From an uncultured Fidelibacterota bacterium (GTDB lineage: Bacteria > Fidelibacterota > Marinisomatia > Marinisomatales > UBA1611): a stretch of 53,236 nucleotides of DNA. This document shows, one piece after another, positions 1 to 8,422 of the stretch. The position numbers and the translations under genes are program-made. The first letter of the stretch is position 1; the number at the start of each line of letters is the position of its first letter. The notes beneath the pieces are model-generated. The model was not told the origin of the DNA, did no database searches, and saw only the letters and a list, made by a program, of their open reading frames with translations. The stretch covers positions 1 through 53,236 of the forward strand of contig CACEUX010000011.1 of the NCBI GenBank assembly GCA_902562835.1, read 5' to 3'.

Positions 1-686
1 ATTCAATTAAACTAAAAGATGTTTATTATATCTATAATGATTTTGATAGAGTGTTTCACTACAGTTGGAGTTTTGAAGAGAGCGTTCGCAGGATGGAGAA
101 TCGTACAGGAAAGTTATTTACCATCAAAGGCGATACCATAGATTTTATAGATATACAATTCAATGATGATATGATCAAACCCGAGATATTTGTAAAGACA
201 GGAAAAGAACGATCAGAATTCATATCAATGTTAGACATTGAAAAGATCGAAACAGATTTTTCAATCATGTCCTACTCTGTAGAAAGAGGCTTTTATTATT
301 CTTATTATTCTTTTTTACTTTTAGCAACGCTTGATATTGTTCTCCAGTGGGATAAAGAGCGTAGGGCAATTCCCCAGATGTGGGATCAATACAATGACCT
401 TATGCCTATGCTAACACCTATTGGATTTAACAAAAAGCAAGGAACGGGAGTCACCTATCAATCATTTACATCTTTGATACCAATTTCTGTCCTTGTATCT
501 ATGATCTATGATGTATTTAAAGAGAAGAATAAGTTTTATTTTACACCGATATATGAAGAAAAAGAATTTGGTCGGAACATGTATATTTTCTCCTTGAGAC
601 AAGTTATTAATAACCAGTTAAAAAGTATTGTTTTCAAACTTGAAAAAACAAAGTTTGGCAGTAAGGTCATCGGATGGTTTCGATAA
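1..686 (+). CDS. unrecognised protein, 5' partial
   Basis: The reading frame is open from position 3 with no stop before the TAA at 684-686, so the true start lies before the window; the GTG at 51 is probably internal. The visible 227 residues are rich in aromatic and acidic residues, with one moderately hydrophobic stretch (YYSFLLLATLDIVLQW) in the middle. I see no signal peptide in the visible part and no motif I can assign. It lies 21 nt upstream of an Ig-repeat lipoprotein on the same strand and may be co-transcribed with it. Function unknown. Confidence 0.7.
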   Translation, partial: SIKLKDVYYIYNDFDRVFHYSWSFEESVRRMENRTGKLFTIKGDTIDFIDIQFNDDMIKPEIFVKTGKERSEFISMLDIEKIETDFSIMSYSVERGFYYSYYSFLLLATLDIVLQWDKERRAIPQMWDQYNDLMPMLTPIGFNKKQGTGVTYQSFTSLIPISVLVSMIYDVFKEKNKFYFTPIYEEKEFGRNMYIFSLRQVINNQLKSIVFKLEKTKFGSKVIGWFR

Positions 687-707
687 AAAGTAATGTAAAT
701 TCCCACT

Positions 708-2585
708 ATGGCTAGGCAACCAAAATATTTTCTTTTATCTGTTACACTCGTGATGATCCTTATCACCGGTTTTTCTTGCACGGATGACCCTATCGAGATA
801 CCTGAGCCAGATACATCACCTCCTCAGGCGCTTGTCCTTTTCCCTATTGATGGAGACCCTGTTCAGGGAGAGATCATCATCCAAGCGCGTGCAGTAGATA
901 ACGATGAGGTTGACTCAGTACAGTTTCTGATCGATCAGAAAAGAGTATTCACTGACTCAAGCCATTCTGATAATATCTTTAAATATACATGGGATACAGG
1001 TGAATCAGTTATGATCGATGGCGAACTTGTAAAGGTCTTTACGGAAGATGAATTTCATTATATTTCAGTGATAGCATTTGACCCCGCGGGGAATAGCTAT
1101 GCTTCAGTCCCCATACGAAGTAAAGTTGATAATATCGATAGCGAACCACCAGAGGCTTTCTTTCTAAGTCCATTTGCAGGACAATATATTAGCAATGTGG
1201 TCAACATTGAAGTGATCGCCACTGATAATGATAGTATACAATATGTGAGTTATTTTATTAACAATATCCTCCAAGGTTATGTTCAAGAATCACCATATAT
1301 ATTCCCTTGGAATACAAATCTGGTTGAAAGTGGTAACTACTATTCTTTACACGCCAATGTTAGAGACATAAATAATAATACTACAACGATAGCCCCGATC
1401 AGCGTTTTTGTTGATAATGGAATTGAAAATGACATCAGTCCTCCTACAGGCTCTATTGTGAGCCCTCCTGCAGGTTTATCTGTTAGTGGAGATGTACAGA
1501 TCATCGTAAGTGCCAATGATAATCGTGCCATGGGTGAAGTAGCACTTTCAATAAATGGAGTCTATATCACTACCATGGAGCAAGAGCCTTATTATTATAT
1601 CTGGGATACCACACTGGAACAGGAAGATACTGAACATACGATAAGTGTCATATTGATCGATCTAGCTGGTAATGAAGCTCCACTAAATCCAATATCTGTC
1701 CTTGTGGATAATCAACCTTCCGCTGATTCGCAACCACCAAATGTGATCATTATGGAGCCAGCTGCGGGTCAAGAGGTCAGTGGTGTGGTTGATATTGAGG
1801 TAATTGCCACAGATGAATCTGGTATTAGCCACGTTGAATATTTCATAGATGGCCAATCAGATACTACTGACAGCATAGCGCCCTACATTTACAGCTGGAG
1901 CACTGATAGTGTTTCAGATGATATAGAACATATCATTGCAGTTGTAGCGTATGATAGTTCAGGCAATTCCACTCTTGCAACACCAATTGCAGTTTATGTT
2001 GACAATTTTGACAATGTGCCACCCAGTGGACAAATACAAAACCCTTTTCCTGGGCAAACTGTAAATGGTACAGTATCCATAGAGATCACCGCCTCTGATA
2101 ATGAGTATGTAAGCCATATAGAACTATCAATTGATGGACTAGCAAGAGATACTCTTGTCGATCCGCCATTCACATATAATTGGGATACCACTCAAGAAAC
2201 AGATGATGAGGATCACGTGATCAGTGTCATAGTCTCAGATAGCTCAGGGAATATTGGATTTGTCCCACCTGTTAGTGTTTATATAGATAATGAAGTCAAT
2301 GATACCTCACCTCCCACAGGAATAATTTCAAATCCAATTTCTGGGCAGACTGTAAGTGGTACAGTCAACTTTACTGTTGTTGCTCAAGATGATCAAGGCA
2401 TCGCAGAGGTAGAATTATCAATTGATGGTTTGATTGTTTCATTAGATACAGAGGATCCATACCAATACTCTTGGGATACCACTGGGCTAACCAATAATAG
2501 CGAACATACTCTCAGTGCAACTGTTACCGATAATGCTGGACATACTACACTACTTCAACCTGTTCTAGTGACGGTGGTTAACTAA
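708..2585 (+). CDS. lipoprotein with six bacterial Ig-like repeats
   Basis: The 625-residue product begins with a charged N-terminus, a hydrophobic core and a lipobox-like TGFSC at residues 20-24, so it is probably an exported lipoprotein anchored through Cys24. The rest is six tandem Ig-like repeats of about 95 residues. Each starts near a SPPTG-type motif, continues with P.AGQTVSG, has a V.FFIDG-type strand, a YxYxWDT motif, an EH.I...D.SGN motif, and ends in a VDN linker. Such repeats form rigid stalks in surface or adhesion proteins. No enzymatic domain is visible. Its TAA stop overlaps the ATG of the next, paralogous gene by one base (TAATG), which suggests translational coupling. Confidence 0.85.
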   Translation: MARQPKYFLLSVTLVMILITGFSCTDDPIEIPEPDTSPPQALVLFPIDGDPVQGEIIIQARAVDNDEVDSVQFLIDQKRVFTDSSHSDNIFKYTWDTGESVMIDGELVKVFTEDEFHYISVIAFDPAGNSYASVPIRSKVDNIDSEPPEAFFLSPFAGQYISNVVNIEVIATDNDSIQYVSYFINNILQGYVQESPYIFPWNTNLVESGNYYSLHANVRDINNNTTTIAPISVFVDNGIENDISPPTGSIVSPPAGLSVSGDVQIIVSANDNRAMGEVALSINGVYITTMEQEPYYYIWDTTLEQEDTEHTISVILIDLAGNEAPLNPISVLVDNQPSADSQPPNVIIMEPAAGQEVSGVVDIEVIATDESGISHVEYFIDGQSDTTDSIAPYIYSWSTDSVSDDIEHIIAVVAYDSSGNSTLATPIAVYVDNFDNVPPSGQIQNPFPGQTVNGTVSIEITASDNEYVSHIELSIDGLARDTLVDPPFTYNWDTTQETDDEDHVISVIVSDSSGNIGFVPPVSVYIDNEVNDTSPPTGIISNPISGQTVSGTVNFTVVAQDDQGIAEVELSIDGLIVSLDTEDPYQYSWDTTGLTNNSEHTLSATVTDNAGHTTLLQPVLVTVVN

Positions 2586-4915
2586 TGAGTTTTCGCATAC
2601 ATCACTATTTCTTTCTTGTCGTGTTGTTTTTGAGCTGTGAAGGACCGGTGTTTGACGTTCCTGCAGATGAAGACTCTACTCCCCCCACACTGACCATTAC
2701 CTTCCCTGCAGATCAGTCAGTGCTATCAGACACTGTTTTAATAACTGCCTATGCCTTTGATAATGTAGAACTTGAAATGGTCACCTTATACTTAAACGAT
2801 TCAGTCGTACATGAAAGTAAGGAAGGTCCTTATGAATACTCGTGGGCAACTATAAATGATACTGAAGATGAGCACCATACTATACGTGCAAAAGCTCAAG
2901 ACCTATCTGGGAATGTCAATTATACAAATACGATACAGGTCTTGGTTGATAATCAAGATAATATAAACCCTACTGGTGCACTTATTTTCCCTTTTACAGG
3001 ACAAACATTGGCAGGAGAGGTCACAATTATTATCGAAGCAGATGACAATGAAGGTATCTCCTTTATCAACCTTTATATTGATGGAGATTCTGTAGCAACA
3101 TTTGCTGAACCACCCTATAGATACACCTGGAATACAGTCGAAGAGGTTGATGATATTATTTACACGATCCATGCCCATGTTCAAGACATCACAGGGAATC
3201 AGATCACTTTAGGTCCCATCAATGTGACCATTGATAACTATGAAGCAGATGATAATATAGCTCCTACTGGAACTATTATATCCCCTCCTTCAGCCTCTAC
3301 GGTCTCTGGTACGATCGATATTGAGGTAAATGCCTATGATAACGTGCAAATGGGTGCAGTAGATTTTATAATTGACGGTTCTGCGGTGGCAACTGATACG
3401 GTGCCGCCCTACATTTATACTTGGAATACCTTAGATGAGATAGAAGATACAGATCATGTGATCAATGTGAACCTTTCTGATTCTGCTGGTAACACTACGT
3501 CCCTTTTCCCCGTTACTGTTTACGTTAATAATATTTCTGAGCCGGATGTAACCGCACCAACAATAGTGATTTATGAACCTGCGGCAAATCAGACCGTTTC
3601 CGGTACTACTACGTTCTTGACCATTGCAACAGATGAAGTAGGTGGCTCAGGAATAGATCGCGTTGAATTCTATCATGATTATGCATTAGAACATACTGCT
3701 ACATCATATCCCTATAACTATGATTGGAATACAACCACAGTGGCAGAAGACACAGAACACATATGGTATGCAAAAGCATTTGATAATAACGGTAACGAAT
3801 CACAGACCCAACCCATGACCGTTTTTGTTGATAATGTGGATAATATTCTCCCAACTGGTTACATACTGTATCCATACGCGGGTCAGACCGTTTCCGACTT
3901 AATAAATGTACAGATCTCAGCATCAGATAACATAGGTGTGGCACAAGTAGAAATCTTTATTGATGGAAATTCAGTAGCTACAGACCAAGATCAACCATAC
4001 AGCTACGAATGGGACACTTACACCTTTTCAGAAGATGAAGAGCATATTTTATATGCTACTATTACAGATTACGAAGGAAACGCATATGATATTCCCTCTA
4101 TTTCAGTAACAGTGAATAATGATGATTCTCCTGAAAATGATGTTACACCTCCAGTCATTTCTATTTTAACGCCATTGTCATCACAAACGGTAAGTGATAG
4201 TGTCACTATTTCAGGATTTGCTACCGATAACGATGAAGTAGAACAGGTCCAATTCTTTATTGATGATGAGTTAGTAGCAACCTTAACGGATTCACCCTAT
4301 ACTACACTCTGGGGTACCTATGACCTGGTAAATAATTCTGAGCATGTCATACAAATGATGGCAAGTGACCCATCCGGAAATCAATCTTCCGCACAACCAA
4401 TAATGGTCACGGTTGTAAATCAATATACAGGAGTAATTGAAAACCTCGCAGTCTCTGCTGGTGAGAATATTATATCACTTAGCTGGGATACACCATCTGA
4501 TGCTGAATCCTATAAGATATATAAGGATGGACAGTTTATGTCTGAGGTCTCAGAACAGACCTATGAAGATGTTGCTCAGCCAGGGACACAATATTGTTAT
4601 AGCATTTCTGCAGTTAATGGTGTGGGGCTTGAAGGCCCTCAATCCACTGAAGAATGTGCGACTGCCTTATTCCCCGACGCACCAGTACTATCTCTAAGTG
4701 TCAGTGGAACCACAGCGACCCTTCAATGGACATCTATTGCCTCAGCTCAGTCTTATAGGGTATATCAGGATGAAGTATTTCTAATTGAAGTTGAAGACCT
4801 AAATCATTCCCAAGATATAGGAACGGGTATAAATACATGCTTTGAAGTGACATGCGTGAATGGCTTTGATACGGAAAGTCCTGTTTCTAATGAAGAATGT
4901 GGAGAAGGTCTCTAG
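2585..4915 (+). CDS. lipoprotein with six Ig-like repeats and two FN3-like domains
   Basis: The 776-residue product has a signal peptide ending in LFLSC (Cys18), so it is a likely lipoprotein. Residues from about 30 to 610 hold six Ig-like repeats of the same kind as the preceding gene (PTG..., GQTVSG, YxYxWNT, EH.I...D..GN, VDN). About 165 C-terminal residues form two fibronectin type III-like domains (SWDTPSDAESYKIYKDG and QWTSIASAQSYRVYQDE), each with a conserved Cys pair. The shared repeats and lipobox indicate duplication from a common ancestor with the preceding gene, and the FN3 pair is the main difference. A cell-surface binding or structural role is inferred. Its end overlaps the convergent minus-strand gene by 3 bases. 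Confidence 0.85.
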   Translation: MSFRIHHYFFLVVLFLSCEGPVFDVPADEDSTPPTLTITFPADQSVLSDTVLITAYAFDNVELEMVTLYLNDSVVHESKEGPYEYSWATINDTEDEHHTIRAKAQDLSGNVNYTNTIQVLVDNQDNINPTGALIFPFTGQTLAGEVTIIIEADDNEGISFINLYIDGDSVATFAEPPYRYTWNTVEEVDDIIYTIHAHVQDITGNQITLGPINVTIDNYEADDNIAPTGTIISPPSASTVSGTIDIEVNAYDNVQMGAVDFIIDGSAVATDTVPPYIYTWNTLDEIEDTDHVINVNLSDSAGNTTSLFPVTVYVNNISEPDVTAPTIVIYEPAANQTVSGTTTFLTIATDEVGGSGIDRVEFYHDYALEHTATSYPYNYDWNTTTVAEDTEHIWYAKAFDNNGNESQTQPMTVFVDNVDNILPTGYILYPYAGQTVSDLINVQISASDNIGVAQVEIFIDGNSVATDQDQPYSYEWDTYTFSEDEEHILYATITDYEGNAYDIPSISVTVNNDDSPENDVTPPVISILTPLSSQTVSDSVTISGFATDNDEVEQVQFFIDDELVATLTDSPYTTLWGTYDLVNNSEHVIQMMASDPSGNQSSAQPIMVTVVNQYTGVIENLAVSAGENIISLSWDTPSDAESYKIYKDGQFMSEVSEQTYEDVAQPGTQYCYSISAVNGVGLEGPQSTEECATALFPDAPVLSLSVSGTTATLQWTSIASAQSYRVYQDEVFLIEVEDLNHSQDIGTGINTCFEVTCVNGFDTESPVSNEECGEGL

Positions 4916-5670
4916 GGGAAAAGACTGTCTCCGTTGCACGCAGTTTGTGCATGATCGAGTAAAATAGATTCATATTTATCCGAATCAAAAATAATGATCC
5001 CTGCCTCAGGATCTGATAAATCAATGGTGCAATATTCTGGTGCAATCGTATTTGCATACGTGAGGGTGTCATAACTCATACTATCTTCTGACATCTCCAA
5101 CACAGAATAGGTGTAATACATCCATCCGGAAGATGTCCAATAATTTGTGTCTAAGATCATTTCAGGAAAATCCATAATTCCTGCAGTATCTCCTATTGAA
5201 GTGAGAGGTTGACCTAATTCAAGGCGGAACATTTCTGGAGTTGCATAATTTATAGGATCGATACATAGGAACAGTGAATCATACCCTTGAATAGTCCAAT
5301 TACCACCAGGCTTATAACAAAAAATAAATATAGAATCTGAAAAATTTCCAACATTTGTTGATCGATCTTTTGCTCTAATCTTATAAAAAATATTTTCAAG
5401 CCAAATGATGGATGTATCTTTATAATCATGGATAGGAAAGGATACCCTATCTAAAGAATCAAAACTCATGCCCTGATCCATAGATCTGAAAATATGATAC
5501 TCCTTTATATCATCGGCGGGTGGTTTTTCCCAGGACAATTGAATTCTTGCCTGATTATTGCCCATTGTAAAATACCCCTTTAGTCCAACTGGTGGAGTTG
5601 GTGGTTCCTCATCAATCAATTGACAATGCAATATAAGAAAAGAAAAAGAAATATATATAATTCTTTGCAT
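4912..5670 (-). CDS. FN3-containing putative lipoprotein
   Basis: The 252-residue product starts with a short hydrophobic segment ending in LILHC (Cys16), a poor lipobox because His precedes Cys, so lipid anchoring is uncertain though export is likely. Residues about 25-115 resemble a fibronectin type III domain (QLSWEKPPADDIKEYHIFRS ... FYKIRAKDRSTNVGNFSD). The remaining 140 residues, rich in Asp, Tyr and Ser, are not recognised. The gene lies downstream of tRNA-Gly, separated from it by a terminator, so it probably has its own promoter, though I cannot identify one in the 30-nt leader. Its 3' end overlaps the convergent Ig-repeat gene. Confidence 0.75.
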   Translation of the reverse strand: MQRIIYISFSFLILHCQLIDEEPPTPPVGLKGYFTMGNNQARIQLSWEKPPADDIKEYHIFRSMDQGMSFDSLDRVSFPIHDYKDTSIIWLENIFYKIRAKDRSTNVGNFSDSIFIFCYKPGGNWTIQGYDSLFLCIDPINYATPEMFRLELGQPLTSIGDTAGIMDFPEMILDTNYWTSSGWMYYTYSVLEMSEDSMSYDTLTYANTIAPEYCTIDLSDPEAGIIIFDSDKYESILLDHAQTACNGDSLFP

Positions 5671-5700
5671 ACTAGAGATTAGATGTAATCAAATAAAATG

Positions 5701-5722
5701 AAAAGCCCCATAAAGGGGCTTT
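5701..5722 (-). terminator. rho-independent terminator after tRNA-Gly
   Basis: On the minus strand an 8-bp stem (AAAGCCCC / GGGGCTTT) with a 5-nt loop is followed by a T-rich tract. It sits 7 nt downstream of tRNA-Gly and ends that transcript before the FN3 lipoprotein gene. Confidence 0.75.
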
Positions 5723-5728
5723 CATCTG

Positions 5729-5801
5729 AGCGAGAGACGAGATTCGAACTCGCGACCCTCACGTTGGCAACGTGATGCTCTACCAGCTGAGCTACTCTCG
5801 C
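5729..5801 (-). tRNA. tRNA-Gly (anticodon GCC)
   Basis: The minus strand folds as a complete cloverleaf. The acceptor stem is GCGAGAG/CTCTCGC, the D arm GCTC...GAGC, the anticodon stem TCACG/CGTGA with loop TTGCCAA (anticodon GCC), and the T arm GCGAG-TTCGAAT-CTCGT. The discriminator base is T, as is common for bacterial tRNA-Gly. The 3' CCA is not encoded and would be added after transcription. A terminator follows immediately. Confidence 0.95.
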
Positions 5802-5853
5802 ATAATTTAGGTGCAAGCTATTGATTTAAGCTGCGAAAGTTATGATTTGCTGT

Positions 5854-6303
5854 TTATTCTGACAATGGGGTTTTTGGATAAATTTCTAGAACCCTATTTT
5901 TTGAATAAAAAATAATATAGGATGCTCCTAAAAATACAATATTCTCAAGTATCTTTGACCATCCTACCATTTCACCTTCTTTTAATCCGCAACCACACTC
6001 TATATTGAATCCTCTCATCATTGCTTGAAATATCATCAAGATAAAAAGAACCAGTAATCCACCACTAAGGAAAACCGAGCCATCAAGAAATATTCCAAGA
6101 ATAATACCAAAACCGATCAATAATTCGATCCACGGAAGAAAAATCGCAATACTATTCTCAAGCCCAAATGGAACAATATGATAATTAGCTATATCCCTCG
6201 CAAACTTTCCAGGGTCTAGAATCTTATCATAGCTAGCATAAATAAATACAAGCCCTAGAAGGAATCTGATCAATAAAATAAGTGTAGGATTGATTCTATT
6301 CAT
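5854..6303 (-). CDS. DoxX/MauE-like membrane protein
   Basis: This 149-residue protein has four likely membrane helices (about residues 8-24, 50-72, 76-95 and 118-134). The RFLLGLVFIYASYDKILDP start is typical of DoxX and MauE-type proteins, small inner-membrane proteins linked to thiol or sulfur redox partners. A Cys-Gly-Cys motif (Cys103, Cys105) lies in the loop before the last helix, as in MauE relatives that may carry reducing equivalents. Its start overlaps the end of the rhodanese gene by 8 nt, so the two are probably translated together. A role in membrane thiol transfer is inferred, not shown. Confidence 0.8.
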   Translation of the reverse strand: MNRINPTLILLIRFLLGLVFIYASYDKILDPGKFARDIANYHIVPFGLENSIAIFLPWIELLIGFGIILGIFLDGSVFLSGGLLVLFILMIFQAMMRGFNIECGCGLKEGEMVGWSKILENIVFLGASYIIFYSKNRVLEIYPKTPLSE

Positions 6304-6778
6304 GATATTCTATCTCAAGTCCTGCATCTTTCCATGATTTCCAACCACCCCTAAAGACCAGAATATTATTAAACCCTATATCTTGAAAATGATAAGCAAG
6401 CTCTTCACTGGAACCACAATCATCATCACTACAATAGATAACGAACCCTGTATCAAAACCTATCTTTGTCTCTATCTGGTCTGCAAGCATAGAAATATCA
6501 TCACTAGCGATAGCACCTGGAATAAAGCCATCTGAAAGATACTCTTCTGCTCTAGCATCAACGAATAATATTCCTGATCCATGTAGGGCCTTGGCAGTTT
6601 CGATCTCTACTTCTCTGATTGAAGGTTCAGCAAGGAAATCGAGTGCATCCTCAGAATTATTTACAATCTTAATTGGTTCTGCTACCCAGGGAATACCATC
6701 GTCACTTAATGAATTGAAAATAGACCCGATCAATATAGATAGAGCAATAAGGATTATGCTCTGTTTTTGATAGTCCAA
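6296..6778 (-). CDS. membrane-anchored rhodanese-like protein
   Basis: The 160-residue product has an N-terminal membrane anchor (residues about 6-24) and a single rhodanese domain (about 50-155). The motifs FVDARAEEYLSDGFIPGAI, YCSDDDCGSS and FRGGWKSWKDAGL are characteristic. Cys116 occupies the catalytic position that carries a persulfide in active rhodaneses, and Cys121 lies five residues on. The domain should face the periplasm. It lies 16 nt downstream of the selenoprotein gene and overlaps the DoxX/MauE-like gene, so it probably acts with them in sulfur (or selenium) relay. The substrate is unknown. Confidence 0.85.
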   Translation of the reverse strand: MDYQKQSIILIALSILIGSIFNSLSDDGIPWVAEPIKIVNNSEDALDFLAEPSIREVEIETAKALHGSGILFVDARAEEYLSDGFIPGAIASDDISMLADQIETKIGFDTGFVIYCSDDDCGSSEELAYHFQDIGFNNILVFRGGWKSWKDAGLEIEYHE

Positions 6779-6794
6779 GATCTATATAAGGGTA

Positions 6795-7991
6795 TTAATG
6801 ATCATGACCATGATGTGATCTTGAAGATTTTTTTGATTTTTTCTTTGCTTTAGCGGATTCTGCAGATTTTTTTCGATCTAAAGCATTACATATTTTTACT
6901 GACTCATTAACAAATGCTAATAACTCATCATCATCCTCAACCTTATTATTGAGAGGGATGGTCTGAAATTGGATGGTATTTACAGCATCATCTATAGCTT
7001 TTTGTGATACAACCAGGTCTTCTCTATAACGATTTATTAGATTTAATACATTTTGTTTTTCTGCATATATCTCATCAAGTGTTTTATTAGGGTCTTTCTT
7101 TTGAAGCTTATCAAACCTTTTATTAATGGACCTTATTTTTTTCTCTTGTGCAGTAACGTCTATAAATGGCTTTTTAATATCTCTAAGGTTAACATCAAGA
7201 GATAATAAGTACTTTCCTTGCTTCCCGCACGAATACATGTAGGGTCCATCTTCCTTTTGAGGGCTATTTGCTCTGGACATATTCACACTTCCGCTCGTCA
7301 CAATAAAATCAACATTCGGCATTTGATCTACGAGGGCACCCTGTGATCCCCTATCGGCATTGACGAGCATGACAACTATATCAACTTGGTTTGAAAGAAG
7401 TTCAGCATAATGATTAGCAGACTCTATATAGTCATCAGCTAATATTGATCTGCTTGTATCTGGAAGTTGGCTTGTAACACCAGCGACACCGATCTTCAAC
7501 TCTCCTCTATCGATTATGAGATAAGGTTTGAAAATTAGCTCGCTAGTTGAAGCATCCTTTAGATTAGCGGAGATAAAAGGTATATCAGTTTTATTGGATA
7601 TATTTTTTAAGTACTTTAAACCATTCAAGACCTCATAGTGACCAACATTTATAGCATCACCCCCTATCCTGTTGAAACCCTCCAGCATAGCATCAGCACG
7701 AGTCAGTTCTGCATTTTTATTTTGAGCATCAATTTTTTTGGTACTGAAGATAAGGTCTCCTGCATCAAGAATGATCGGATCAATACCTCTGTCTCTTATT
7801 TCTTTTATTTTTACAGACCTTCTGGACAGACCGCCCAGTGGATTCTTTTTTCATCCACATGGATCTAATTGACCATGCATGCTACCAGATAGTACCATTG
7901 TAAAGTCACCATGCCCTGAAGCTTCTGAACATGTCCATGAACTCATTGTAATTATTAATAAAATTGTGAAATGTTTTATGATCGATCTCAT
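6795..7991 (-). CDS. putative selenoprotein, metallophosphatase (5'-nucleotidase) fold, Sec47
   Basis: Read from the ATG at 7991 the gene encodes 398 residues if the in-frame TGA at 7851-7853 is read as selenocysteine. Residues 1-25 form a signal peptide, possibly with Cys21 as a weak lipobox (SWTC). Next comes SGSMHGQLDPCG-Sec-KKNPLGGLSRR, matching the motif I recall as HGxLEPCGC...LGGLARR in metallophosphatase relatives, where Cys stands at the Sec position. A DAGDLIF motif follows. The fold resembles 5'-nucleotidases, but usual metal ligands are altered: DxH is SMH, GNHE is GHYE, and GGHSH is TSGSV. The C-terminus is Lys-rich and ends in HHGHDH. TGA is a normal stop at 9770, 22150, 22818, 30103 and 46797. 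The start lies 7 nt after the yciH stop. A nonsense mutation is the alternative, but the open frame continues with conserved residues and a SECIS is present. Confidence 0.85.
7817..7843 (-). promoter_or_regulatory. bacterial SECIS element
   Basis: Immediately after the in-frame TGA (7851-7853) the minus-strand RNA can form CUGGGC/GUCCAG (7833-7838 with 7822-7827) closing a GGUCU loop (7828-7832). A second short helix (7841-7843 with 7817-7819) lies below a 2x2 internal loop. The loop begins 18 nt after UGA. The fdhF SECIS of E. coli, which binds SelB, has the same GGUCU loop bases at the same distance. The hairpin lies in coding sequence, as bacterial SECIS elements do. Confidence 0.8.
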
Positions 7992-7998
7992 TTTTAAA

Positions 7999-8322
7999 TT
8001 ATCCACCGCTTAATTTTACGTCATATCCTTTTTTTAACAATAATTTTTGAATGATAGGACGTTGATTACCCTGAATCAATATCTCACCATTCTTAAATGA
8101 ACCTCCGGTACCACACTTCTTTTTTAATTCTTTTGTTATTTCCATAATTTTTTCTTTTGGTTCCTTCATGCCTTTAACTACTGTCACAATCTTACCTCCG
8201 CCTTTTCTGTCAAGATGAAGACGTACTTTTTGTTGCGAAGCTCTTACGCTTTTTGTTGTAACACTTTCTTCTAAATTTGATAGTGTTGTATCGGTCGAAT
8301 AAACAAGTTTTGAGTTAGACAT
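7999..8322 (-). CDS. yciH: SUI1/YciH family translation factor
   Basis: The 107-residue protein is a bacterial SUI1 (eIF1-like) protein. The signature KKKCGTGGSFKNGEILIQGN is at residues 67-86, preceded by VRLHLDRKGGGKIVTVVKG. Family members bind the small ribosomal subunit and are thought to influence start-codon fidelity. A TTG at 8340 would add MFVIKL; I prefer the ATG at 8322, which opens directly into the conserved N-terminal YSTD region. It is the first gene of the minus-strand run that contains the selenoprotein, rhodanese and DoxX/MauE-like genes, with only 7 nt to the selenoprotein start, so it may drive their transcription. Confidence 0.9.
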   Translation of the reverse strand: MSNSKLVYSTDTTLSNLEESVTTKSVRASQQKVRLHLDRKGGGKIVTVVKGMKEPKEKIMEITKELKKKCGTGGSFKNGEILIQGNQRPIIQKLLLKKGYDVKLSGG

Positions 8323-8422
8323 CAGTTTTATAACAAACAAAGAAAATAGAAAAATGTTCCCCGCTAAACGGTGTAAAAATACTAATTTTTTGATTCAATA
8401 ACACAATATCAATCCGCTGAAT

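Noticed and set aside
708-4915. DNA repeats considered as a CRISPR or minisatellite array
   Set aside because: The similarity is at the protein level, with unit length about 290 nt and diverged codons, as expected for Ig-like domains.
6795-7688. A 297-residue hydrolase starting at the TTG/ATG-like codon near 7688, or a pseudogene broken at 7851
   Set aside because: The frame is open and conserved on both sides of a single TGA, with a signal peptide upstream and a SECIS directly after it; a selenoprotein explains all of this better than a nonsense mutation.
7638-7868. Plus-strand 76-residue frame opposite the selenoprotein gene
   Set aside because: Low-complexity, Phe/Ser-rich composition with no motif; it is the antisense shadow of a conserved gene.
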